Below, in pieces: positions 51,093 through 58,361 of a stretch of 64,000 nt of DNA. Both the position numbers and the translations under genes were made by a program. How positions within the stretch are numbered: the stretch's first letter is position 1; each line of letters begins with the position of its first letter. A model generated the notes under the pieces. The model searched no databases. It worked only from the letters and a program-made list of their open reading frames with translations, and was not told the DNA's origin. The stretch is from Mycobacterium sp. Aquia_213 (GTDB lineage: Bacteria; Actinomycetota; Actinomycetes; Mycobacteriales; Mycobacteriaceae). Where the stretch lies: assembly GCF_026625985.1 (NCBI RefSeq), contig NZ_CP113116.1, positions 5,270,001-5,334,000 on the forward strand. The letters are read 5' to 3'.

Positions 51093-51989
51093 TCATCGTG
51101 TCGCGGTGACATATCGGGGCGTAATCGCGTTGTCATCGGGCGTGCCACGCCAGCGGGTGCCCATTCCAATCGCATTGAACAAATCAGGGACATTTCTTTC
51201 CACGGTCTGCCAGCCATGATCGGCCAGAAACTGCGGGACAGCACGGTATTCGCCCGGGTACGTCAATCCGGCCAGGTCGACGTCGAGACCGAATTGCCGC
51301 CAGGTGTTGACGAACGTCTGGGCGGCCTCCAGCTGGAACGAGGACCAGGTGGGCATGTGATCGCCGGCAAAGCGGCTGCCCGGCGCACTGACCGCCGAGA
51401 GTTCGTCGAGCAACCGGCTCTGCCCGTCGGGAGGCAGAAACCCGACCAGGAACGTCTCGGCGATCCACGCCGTGGGTTGGGCAGCGTCAAAACCCGCCCG
51501 CCGCGTTGCCGTCAGCCAATCGCGGCGCAGATCAACCCCGACCGCCCGGCGGTGCGCGGTCAGCTCGGCGCCCAGCCCCCGCAGCACGGCGGTCTTGAAG
51601 TCGATGACGTCCGGCTGGTCGATCTCGTACACGGTCGTCCCGGGCGGCCACCACAACCGGTACGGCCTGGTGTCCAGGCCCGAACCCAGGATCACGACTT
51701 GGCGAATGCCCGCCCGTCCGGCGGCGGCGAGGAATTCATCCAGGAACCGAGTGTGCGCCGCGAGCAGGGTGACGAGCCCGGTCATGATCGCGTTGTCGTC
51801 TGCCGCGTACCGCTGGTCGTCGACCATCCGGGTGAAGTACGACACGCCCGCGGCGCGCACCAGCTGCTCGGCGAACGGGTCGTTGACCAGACCCTTGGCG
51901 GTCGCCAGCGCCCGTGCCACCCCGCCGAACGTCGCGGTCATTCCGACGCCGCCGTCGGGCCCCCACGTGTCGTCGTCGGACCGTGCCAT
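51093..51989 (-). CDS. SAM-dependent methyltransferase, UPF0677 (Rv0145-like) family
   Basis: A 298-residue member of the mycobacterium-expanded leucine-carboxyl-methyltransferase-like family. The SAM loop is VVILGSGLDTRPYRL, with TVYEIDQPDVIDFK following, and GVDLRRDWL after that; the N-terminus WGPDGGVGMTATFGGVARA is typical. Methyl acceptor unknown. ATG 51989 shares one base with the DUF3054 stop (TGATG). Sixty-two bases separate it from the GNAT gene, so the operon may have an internal promoter. Confidence 0.9.
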   Translation of the reverse strand: MARSDDDTWGPDGGVGMTATFGGVARALATAKGLVNDPFAEQLVRAAGVSYFTRMVDDQRYAADDNAIMTGLVTLLAAHTRFLDEFLAAAGRAGIRQVVILGSGLDTRPYRLWWPPGTTVYEIDQPDVIDFKTAVLRGLGAELTAHRRAVGVDLRRDWLTATRRAGFDAAQPTAWIAETFLVGFLPPDGQSRLLDELSAVSAPGSRFAGDHMPTWSSFQLEAAQTFVNTWRQFGLDVDLAGLTYPGEYRAVPQFLADHGWQTVERNVPDLFNAIGMGTRWRGTPDDNAITPRYVTATR

Positions 51990-52351
51990 CAGACGTCGGA
52001 GCGGCGCCGCAACGCTAGCCCGACGGCCGCGCGCCATCCGAGCAGCAACAGCGCGGTGACCGACGCCGCGACCACGACGAAACTCGCGGCCACGCCGGCG
52101 GAACTGGCTTTGCGCAACACCATGCCGATCACCACGGTGGACAACCAGATCACCACCCCGGTGGGCGCCACGGCGGTGGGCCGTTGCCACGCACGGGACA
52201 CCAGCCAGCCGATCACGGTGCCGGTGAGAAACGGCCAGGCCGTCGTCGCGACGCCGGTGAGATTGAGCCCTTCGTCGTGACTGCGGCGTCCCAGGGCGCA
52301 GAACACCAACACGCACACCACATCGACGCCCAGCCACCCCAGCCGCTGCAT
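51989..52351 (-). CDS. DUF3054 membrane protein (Rv0401 type)
   Basis: A 120-residue protein with four hydrophobic helices and the DUF3054 marks VDVVCVLVFCALGRRSHDEG, AWPFLTGTVIGWLV and a basic end. H37Rv Rv0401 is next to fadE7 as here. It is the first gene of the leftward operon and is divergent from fadE7 across 67 bases. Function unknown. Confidence 0.85.
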   Translation of the reverse strand: MQRLGWLGVDVVCVLVFCALGRRSHDEGLNLTGVATTAWPFLTGTVIGWLVSRAWQRPTAVAPTGVVIWLSTVVIGMVLRKASSAGVAASFVVVAASVTALLLLGWRAAVGLALRRRSDV

Positions 52352-52418
52352 AGAGCGAGACTACCGGGCTGGGCCGGACGCTGTTCTTTGCGCCGGACGC
52401 GGTGGCAGGCTGACTCCT

Positions 52419-53603
52419 ATGAGCACACACAAACCTCCCGCGTTCAGCCGAGAAGACCCTCTTGGCCTCGACGCTTCGCTGTCCAGCGATGAGATCGCGG
52501 TTCGCGACACGGTCAGAAAATTCTGCGCCGAGCACGTCATCCCGTACATCGCGGAGTGGTTCGAGATCGGTGATCTGCCGGTGCGCCAACTGGGCAAACA
52601 GTTCGGCGAGCTTGGGCTGCTCGGCATGCACCTGGAGGGCTACGGATGCGGCGGGTCGTCGTCGGTGCACTACGGCCTGGCGTGTACCGAGCTGGAGGCC
52701 GCCGACTCCGGGCTCCGGTCGATGGTCTCGGTGCAGGGATCGCTGGCGATGTTCGCGATCTGGAACTTCGGCTCCGAGGAACAAAAGCAGCAGTGGCTGC
52801 CCGGCATGGCGACCGGCGAACTGCTCGGCTGCTTCGGGCTCACCGAACCCGACGCCGGATCCGACCCCGCGGCGATGACAACCCATGCGCGACGGGATGG
52901 TTCGGACTGGGTGCTCAACGGCCGCAAGATGTGGATCACCAACGGTTCGGTCGCCGACGTCGCGGTCGTGTGGGCCAACACCGACGACGGGATCCGCGGA
53001 TTCATCGTCCCGACCCGCACCGCGGGCTTCACCGCCAACACGATTCACCACAAACTCTCGCTGCGGGCCTCGATCACCAGCGAGCTGGTGCTCGACGACG
53101 TGCGGTTGCCCGCCGACGCGATGCTGCCCGACGCCAAGGGGCTGCGCGGGCCGCTGTCCTGCTTGTCCGAGGCGCGCTACGGCATCGTCTGGGGATCGAT
53201 GGGGGCGGCACGCTCGGCCTGGCAGGCCGCACTCGAATACGCGACGCAACGCACCCAGTTCGGCCGGCCGATCGCGGGATTCCAGTTGACCCAGGCGAAA
53301 CTCGTCGACATGGCCGTCGAATTGCACAAGGGACAGCTGCTGTCGCTGCATCTGGGACGCCTCAAGGACAGCGTCGGGCTACGCCCCGAACAGGTCAGCT
53401 TCGGCAAACTCAACAACACCCGCGAGGCGCTCAAAATCTGCCGGACCGCTCGAACCATATTGGGCGGCAACGGGATATCGCTGGAATACCCGATTATCCG
53501 GCACATGGTCAACCTGGAGTCGGTGCTGACCTACGAGGGCACGCCCGAGATGCATCAACTCGTGCTCGGCCAGGCATTCACCGGTAGCGACGCCTTCCGC
53601 TGA
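52419..53603 (+). CDS. fadE7: Acyl-CoA dehydrogenase FadE7, glutaryl-CoA-dehydrogenase-like
   Basis: A 394-residue flavoenzyme with all usual parts: CFGLTEPDAGSDPAAMTTHA in the flavin domain, WVLNGRKMWITNGSVADVAV, the QFGRPIAGFQLTQ segment and the catalytic YEGTPEMHQLVLG. In length and pattern it follows the glutaryl-CoA dehydrogenase branch, so an alpha,beta-dehydrogenation with possible decarboxylation is expected. Its stop shares a base with lpqK. H37Rv Rv0400c is the ortholog. Confidence 0.9.
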   Translation: MSTHKPPAFSREDPLGLDASLSSDEIAVRDTVRKFCAEHVIPYIAEWFEIGDLPVRQLGKQFGELGLLGMHLEGYGCGGSSSVHYGLACTELEAADSGLRSMVSVQGSLAMFAIWNFGSEEQKQQWLPGMATGELLGCFGLTEPDAGSDPAAMTTHARRDGSDWVLNGRKMWITNGSVADVAVVWANTDDGIRGFIVPTRTAGFTANTIHHKLSLRASITSELVLDDVRLPADAMLPDAKGLRGPLSCLSEARYGIVWGSMGAARSAWQAALEYATQRTQFGRPIAGFQLTQAKLVDMAVELHKGQLLSLHLGRLKDSVGLRPEQVSFGKLNNTREALKICRTARTILGGNGISLEYPIIRHMVNLESVLTYEGTPEMHQLVLGQAFTGSDAFR

Positions 53604-54841
53604 TGGGCCTCCGGCATCTGCGTCACATCGCGGCTCTGGTCATCGCCTGCGTGCTCGTGGCGGGTTGTGCACCCAAGTCGCCACCGACACCCCTGCAGGC
53701 GGGCTCGGCCGACCAGGCCAAGGCCGACGCCGTGCTGCGGGTGGTCGGAAACTTCATGACGCAGGCGCACCTGAAGGCCGCGATCGTTCGTGTCACGGTG
53801 GACGGCAAGGAGGTGGTCACCCAGGCCGTCGGCGACTCGATGACCGGGGTGCCGGCCACCACCGACATGCACTTCCGCAACGGCGCGGTCGCGATCTCCT
53901 ACGTGTCGACGTTGCTGCTCAAGCTGGTCGACCAAAAGAAGCTGAGCCTTGACGACCGGTTGTCGAAGTGGCTGCCCGACTTCCCCAACGCCGGGCGCGT
54001 CACGCTGGGGCAACTGGCGCAGATGACGTCCGGTTACCCGGACTACATCCTGGGCAACGACCAGTTCGACAATGAGTCGTACGCAAACCCGTTCCAGCAG
54101 TGGACAACTCAAGACATGCTCGCGCAGATCTCCGGGCGCCCGCTGCTCTACGAGCCGGGAACAAACTGGAACTACGCGCACACCAACTACGTGCTGCTCG
54201 GGCTGGCGCTGGAGAAGGCCACCGGTCAGGACATGCCGACACTGCTACAGAACGAGGTGCTGGGCCCGCTCGGCCTTAAGCACACGGCGAACTCCGATAC
54301 CGCCGAAATCCCCTGGCCCGTCCTGCACGCGTTCAGCTCCGAGCGGCGCCAGGCGCTCAAAATCCCTGCGGGGACACCGTTTTACGAAGAGTCCACGTAC
54401 TGGAACCCGTCCTGGACCATTACCCATGGCGCGATTCAGACCACCAACATCGACGACATGGAAGCCACCGCTGTCGGGATCGGCTCGGGCAAGCTGCTCT
54501 CGGCGGACTCGTACAAGAAGATGGTGTCGACCGCGCTACGCGGCAAGACGCACGCCCAACCGGGCTGCCCGACCTGCTTCGACCAAAGCGAGGGCTACAC
54601 CTACGGTCTGGGAATCATCATCTCCGGCGATTGGCTGATGCAGAACCCACTGTTCTCCGGGTGCGCCGGTGTCGAGGCCTATCTGCCGGCCCAGAAGATC
54701 GCGATCGCCGTCGCGGTCACGTACGCCCCGGAGGCATTCGACGACCAGGGCAACTACAGTAATCAGGCCGACATACTGTTCCGCAAGATCGGCGCGGTGA
54801 TGGCTCCGAACGCAGCGCCACCGATGCCGCCGGGGAGATAA
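53603..54841 (+). CDS. lpqK: Lipoprotein LpqK, beta-lactamase fold without catalytic Ser/Lys
   Basis: A 412-residue lipoprotein (lipobox LVAGC near residue 22) of the class C beta-lactamase/esterase family. The SxxK motif that should follow FRxG reads FRNGAVAISY: Ser is Ala and Lys is Ile. The YxN motif after ETGTxWNY reads YAHTNY, and the late HxG/KTG region reads GCAGVEAY. The scaffold around them is conserved (LVDQKKLSLDDRLSKWLPDF, LAQMTSGY). Enzyme activity is therefore unlikely; a binding role is more plausible. It overlaps fadE7 by one base. The ortholog is Rv0399c. Confidence 0.9.
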   Translation: MGLRHLRHIAALVIACVLVAGCAPKSPPTPLQAGSADQAKADAVLRVVGNFMTQAHLKAAIVRVTVDGKEVVTQAVGDSMTGVPATTDMHFRNGAVAISYVSTLLLKLVDQKKLSLDDRLSKWLPDFPNAGRVTLGQLAQMTSGYPDYILGNDQFDNESYANPFQQWTTQDMLAQISGRPLLYEPGTNWNYAHTNYVLLGLALEKATGQDMPTLLQNEVLGPLGLKHTANSDTAEIPWPVLHAFSSERRQALKIPAGTPFYEESTYWNPSWTITHGAIQTTNIDDMEATAVGIGSGKLLSADSYKKMVSTALRGKTHAQPGCPTCFDQSEGYTYGLGIIISGDWLMQNPLFSGCAGVEAYLPAQKIAIAVAVTYAPEAFDDQGNYSNQADILFRKIGAVMAPNAAPPMPPGR

Positions 54842-54853
54842 AGGAGTTCAGGT

Positions 54854-55456
54854 ATGCGGATTCGCACTATCGCTGCGTGCGCGCTGGCCCTTGGAGCGCT
54901 GGGGGCGCCCACCGCCGTCGCCGATCCGACCGGCACGCTGCCCCCGATGACAGCCACCAACGGCGGGCCGATCATCGGTGGCGGGGGCGCCGCCCCGCAG
55001 ATGACGCAACAACTCAAGGGCCTGGGCGATCCGAACGTCCAAGAGGTCGACGGCCCGGATGCGGCTCAATTCATCGCTGCCGCAGCCGGTATCAGCGATC
55101 GCGACCTCGCCTTGCCCTTCATGGCGCTGCAGCGGGCGTTGGGGTGCCAGAAGAACAATGCCGGCTTCGGGGCGCGTGCCTACCGCCGCAACGACGGGAA
55201 GTGGGGAGGCGCGATGCTGGTCATCGCCAAGAGCGCGTATCCGGATGTCGCCGGGATGAAGGCGTGCGAGATGTCCAACTGGCGTCGGCCTTCGATGGGT
55301 AGCCCCACGTCGATGTGCAACAGCGGATGGGCTTATCCCCCACCGACATTCAATGACAAGGGCGGCGACTTCATCGTGTTGCTCGCCGGCACCAACTCCG
55401 ACTTCTGCACCGCGCTCAACGGGAACTACAAAGGCACCGCGGCCGCGTGGCCGTGA
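54854..55456 (+). CDS. Secreted protein (Rv0398c type)
   Basis: A 200-residue exported protein with a cleavable signal (AACALALGALGAPTAVA, then DPTGTLPPM), a Gly-rich lead (PIIGGGGAAPQM) and a domain with four Cys at LGCQKN, KACEMS, SMCNSG and DFCTAL, probably two disulfides. AAGGAG just before ATG 54854 fits a ribosome site, and only 12 bases follow the lpqK stop, so it is part of that operon. No family function known. Confidence 0.8.
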   Translation: MRIRTIAACALALGALGAPTAVADPTGTLPPMTATNGGPIIGGGGAAPQMTQQLKGLGDPNVQEVDGPDAAQFIAAAAGISDRDLALPFMALQRALGCQKNNAGFGARAYRRNDGKWGGAMLVIAKSAYPDVAGMKACEMSNWRRPSMGSPTSMCNSGWAYPPPTFNDKGGDFIVLLAGTNSDFCTALNGNYKGTAAAWP

Positions 55457-55465
55457 GCCGCGCAC

Positions 55466-55867
55466 TCACCAGCCGCTGCAGCCGTTGAGGTCGATGATTG
55501 AGCCCGGTCCCGCGCCGTCCAGGGCCGCGGCGTCGGCCGCGTATTGGGTGAAGGCTTGCCGCCCCGCCAGTGTCTTCCCGTCGGGGCTCTCCGCGATCGA
55601 CAGACAGCCCAGTCCCGAAATCACCACCTGGCAGTCGTTCGTCTTGCCGATAATGTCGCACCACATCACGGCCGCGTCCTCCGCCTTCTGCTGAGTCGTG
55701 TAGCCGCTGCGAAGCGACTCTTGTCCGGTCGACAGCGAGGCCGCAATCGCGCCCCAGCATCCCGGCCTGCAGTAGAGGGAGATATCGGCTTTCGCCGGCG
55801 GCGCGGCCAGTACCGATCCGGCGGCAGCGAGAACGCCGATAATCGCATACGGCGCAACGTTCTTCAT
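55466..55867 (-). CDS. DUF4189 secreted protein
   Basis: A 133-residue secreted protein: signal peptide (APYAIIGVLAAAGSVLA-APPAKA), then a DUF4189-like domain with repeated small Cys-containing units (CRPGCWGAIAASL, MWCDIIGKTNDCQVV, LGCLSIAES, NGCSGW). DUF4189 proteins are exported small domains of unknown role, frequent in mycobacteria. Convergent with the 54854 gene, 9 bases apart. Confidence 0.85.
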   Translation of the reverse strand: MKNVAPYAIIGVLAAAGSVLAAPPAKADISLYCRPGCWGAIAASLSTGQESLRSGYTTQQKAEDAAVMWCDIIGKTNDCQVVISGLGCLSIAESPDGKTLAGRQAFTQYAADAAALDGAGPGSIIDLNGCSGW

Positions 55868-55942
55868 GATCCGACCATGGCAGCCGCAGGTGGGGAGAGG
55901 TTGTGGAGTAGATCTGAGGCCCGTGAGAACGATCCGACAGCG

Positions 55943-56554
55943 CTACGCCGTCAGGTCGCCGCTGACGTAGCGCTGCAGGTTGGGGGCGACCGCGGCGATC
56001 ACCTCGTCGTCGGTCATGGACGCGACTGGTTCGATTTTCCACACGTAGCGCATCAACGCGAAACCCAACATCTGTGACGAGACAAGCCCGCTGCGGATCA
56101 GCCGGTCGCGTTCGTCGACACCCAGGTGCGATACGCCCATCAGGCTGCCCTCGACGATCCGCCGCAGCTTCTCGCGGGTGGCCGGTTCGTGCGCGGCGGT
56201 CTGCAGGATGGCCCGCAAGGTGGGCGCGACTTCGTCGTCGGCCCAGGCGCCCAGCAGGACGGAGATCAGTGCGGCGCCAAGCTGATCCACGGGCGTTGTC
56301 CATACCTTGGCGACGTTGTCCAGGAACTTCTGCGGTGGGTTCGTCGCCGCGTCCAGCAGGCCTTCCTTGGACCCGAAGTAGTGGTAGACCAGGGCGGGAT
56401 CGACGTCGGCTCCCCGGGCGACCGCGCGGATCGTGGTGCCTGCCCAGCCGTGTTGGGCGAACTCGTCGCGGGCCGCCGCCGTGATGCGCGCCGCGAGCAC
56501 CCCGCGTTCATCTCGAGGCCCCGGTGTTATCGATTTCTTCGGCATGAGTTTCAT
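55943..56554 (-). CDS. TetR-family regulator divergent from the EspB-like gene
   Basis: A 203-residue regulator. The helix-turn-helix is in the N-terminal 70 residues (AAARDEFAQHGWAGTTIRAV, GADVDPALVYHYFGSKEGLL), followed by a ligand domain (LDNVAKVWTTPVDQLGAAL). I favour ATG 56554 (MKLMPKKS) or ATG 56545; a TTG at 56593 would put the start inside the operator-like dyads. One of those dyads overlaps the preferred start, which points to autorepression, and the others face the EspB-like gene. Ligand unknown. Confidence 0.85.
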   Translation of the reverse strand: MKLMPKKSITPGPRDERGVLAARITAAARDEFAQHGWAGTTIRAVARGADVDPALVYHYFGSKEGLLDAATNPPQKFLDNVAKVWTTPVDQLGAALISVLLGAWADDEVAPTLRAILQTAAHEPATREKLRRIVEGSLMGVSHLGVDERDRLIRSGLVSSQMLGFALMRYVWKIEPVASMTDDEVIAAVAPNLQRYVSGDLTA

Positions 56555-56627
56555 TGTAGCGTGAATTTCCTCTTGCGTTGAGACTTGTTTCAACGTAGCG
56601 TGAGATTAGTTTCAACGACCCGTGAAA
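56549..56627. promoter_or_regulatory. Three operator-like dyads TTTCA-N8-TGAAA
   Basis: Dyads at 56549-56566, 56588-56605 and 56610-56627 share the 17-base direct repeat GTTTCAACGTAGCGTGA with 0 to 4 changes. Each has TTTCA and a TGAAA-like arm (TGAAT, TGAGA, TGAAA) eight bases apart. A further imperfect palindrome GTTGAGACTTGTTTCAAC at 56577-56594 overlaps the second. They lie upstream of or over the TetR start and 170-250 bases before the EspB-like gene. They are probably the binding sites of the TetR. Confidence 0.6.
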
Positions 56628-56799
56628 AACGGGCGACGGCTACGACAGCTTCCCCACCCTGGCGGGGCAGGGAAGCGACGGTGGCGTGGCCACGCGAGAG
56701 GACCCACTGGCCCGCCCTGCGCGCATCGCCACTTTCGGACCGTCAGCTTTTGGCAGCGACTAACCGACGAATGGCTTGAACGCAAGGAGAAGAGCCGAA
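56628..56799 (+). other. Leader region of the EspB-like gene
   Basis: 172 bases between the dyads and ATG 56800. They contain the GC-rich imperfect repeats GGCGGGGCAGGGAAGCGAC and GGCGTGGCCACGCGAG, and end with AAGGAGA as ribosome site. The GTGGCCAC palindrome near 56685 may matter, but no promoter boxes are certain. Confidence 0.4.
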
Positions 56800-58317
56800 A
56801 TGACGCAGCAACTGTACGTGGAATACCAAGAGCTTATGGCGCGCGCTGCCGAAATCGAGCAGCCGCTTCCCCCGATCCCGGCTGCCAATCCGCCGGCGCC
56901 GTGTGAGATTTCTTTTGTCAAGGATGCCGCCACGCAAATCGCACTTAACGCCGACACGATGCGGCTGTACCTCAAAACATGCGAACGAGAATGGCAGCGT
57001 TTGGCCAAATCGCTGCGGGACGCGGCCAAGGCCTACGAGGAAGTCGACACGGATTCCGCCGCGGCACTGAACAAAACAATGTCTGATTCGGATGAGGTTT
57101 CGGCGTCCGGCGCGGATGGCCTGATGTCGGCAATGTGCGATCCGAACCAGGAGTTTCCCGACGCAATCCTGATCATGCCGCCGCCACCGCCGCCGTTCGA
57201 ATACCCCTACTACGAGGTCAAGCAGGCAGCGAAGGACATCGAAGCCGGCGACCACGGTGTCGGGTTCCGGGCCTTCGCCAGGGAATGGGACGCGTTCCAG
57301 CGGGCTCTTCAGCAAGAGACGCTATACCGTTTTCGGCCATTTCTTTCGTGGGAGGGCGAGGCAAGGTCCGCCGTCGAAGCGAATTTCGACCAGCAGCGGC
57401 GCTGGACAAATGCCATGGTCGAGCTGTGCAGAGAGCTGTCCAGCCAGGCGAATATGGTCGTGGATGCTCACAGAAGGGCCACCCTCGTCACCCATCAACA
57501 CGCACAAGACGACGAGCACCCCACGACCGAAGAAATAGCGCTCTGCGATTATTGGTACAAGTACTACGTCACGGGTAAGTACAACGTCGATGACGCAATT
57601 CTGTGGTACCAGAACATGCAGCGTCAGTCAGAAGAGTCGCTGGCCCGCTATGTCAGGAATGCACAATTACCGCTGAGCCCGGTCATTCCGGAAAGGGTTC
57701 CGTCGGCCTCGGGCTTTGACGCTCCCAACCTCGGCGACGGCGACGGCAACGGCGGCGACAAGAACCCGTTCGACCCCAACAACCCCTACGGCCCGCACGA
57801 CCCGAACGCCGGCGGGAACCAGCCCTGGACCGGCGCGCCCGGTATGCCCTATATCCCTGCCGTCCCGTCTGCCGGTACGCCATCGACGCCGACGACATCG
57901 GACACCGCCGAGCTGAGCCGGGCCTTGAAGAACTTGAACGGAGCCGGCGGGCCGGCGAATGGTGCGGGGATAAAACCGGCGTCGCTCGGGGGTGGCGGCA
58001 TGGTTCGGATACCGCCGCTGCCGCTGCAGCCGTCGACGCCGTTACAAGCCGTGCCCGGCACCGGCGCGGCCGCCGGGTCCGCCGCGATGTCAGCAACGGC
58101 CGGCGCGGGCGTGGGTCGCGGCATGCCCGGCTCGGGCGGCGCGATGGGCGCTGGCATGGGCGGCATGGCACCCGGTGGTCAGGGACAACAGAGCGCGGGC
58201 AAGGCCAAACGCGTGCAGTCCGAGGACAAGCCGCTCTACATCGAACAGCGGAACTGGACAGAGGCCGTGCTGGGCAATCGCCCCCGCAGGTCGATGACCG
58301 AAAAAGCGGCGTCCTGA
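56800..58317 (+). CDS. EspB-like ESX secretion-associated protein
   Basis: A 505-residue protein that follows ESX-1 EspB through its length. The N-terminus has a PE-like helix pair (YQELMARAAEIEQPLPPIPA, then TMRLYLKTCEREWQRLAKSL) with export motif Tyr79-x3-Asp83 (AYEEVDTD). A PPE-like part carries W184-x-G186 in SWEGEARS. A Pro/Asn/Gly-rich linker (about 300-400) is followed by a Gly/Met-rich end and a conserved C-terminus LYIEQRNWTEAVLGNR, closely resembling EspB. Start ATG 56800 has AAGGAGA nine bases before it. It should be secreted by a type VII system. It is outside any ESX locus and is followed directly by a PPE gene. Confidence 0.85.
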   Translation: MTQQLYVEYQELMARAAEIEQPLPPIPAANPPAPCEISFVKDAATQIALNADTMRLYLKTCEREWQRLAKSLRDAAKAYEEVDTDSAAALNKTMSDSDEVSASGADGLMSAMCDPNQEFPDAILIMPPPPPPFEYPYYEVKQAAKDIEAGDHGVGFRAFAREWDAFQRALQQETLYRFRPFLSWEGEARSAVEANFDQQRRWTNAMVELCRELSSQANMVVDAHRRATLVTHQHAQDDEHPTTEEIALCDYWYKYYVTGKYNVDDAILWYQNMQRQSEESLARYVRNAQLPLSPVIPERVPSASGFDAPNLGDGDGNGGDKNPFDPNNPYGPHDPNAGGNQPWTGAPGMPYIPAVPSAGTPSTPTTSDTAELSRALKNLNGAGGPANGAGIKPASLGGGGMVRIPPLPLQPSTPLQAVPGTGAAAGSAAMSATAGAGVGRGMPGSGGAMGAGMGGMAPGGQGQQSAGKAKRVQSEDKPLYIEQRNWTEAVLGNRPRRSMTEKAAS

Positions 58318-58361
58318 AATACCAACGCATCCAACGCAATACGAGGAAAAGGAGTCAGGTC

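Noticed and set aside
52352..53351. Extension of the methyltransferase frame upstream across DUF3054 and fadE7
   Set aside because: The open frame is long, but DUF3054 and fadE7 are clear in other frames. The family N-terminus WGPDGGVGM fixes the start at 51989.
56548..56627. Direct repeats considered as a CRISPR array
   Set aside because: Only three units, spacers of unequal length (22 and 5 bases between 17-base units), imperfect copies and no cas genes. The dyad form fits a regulator site.
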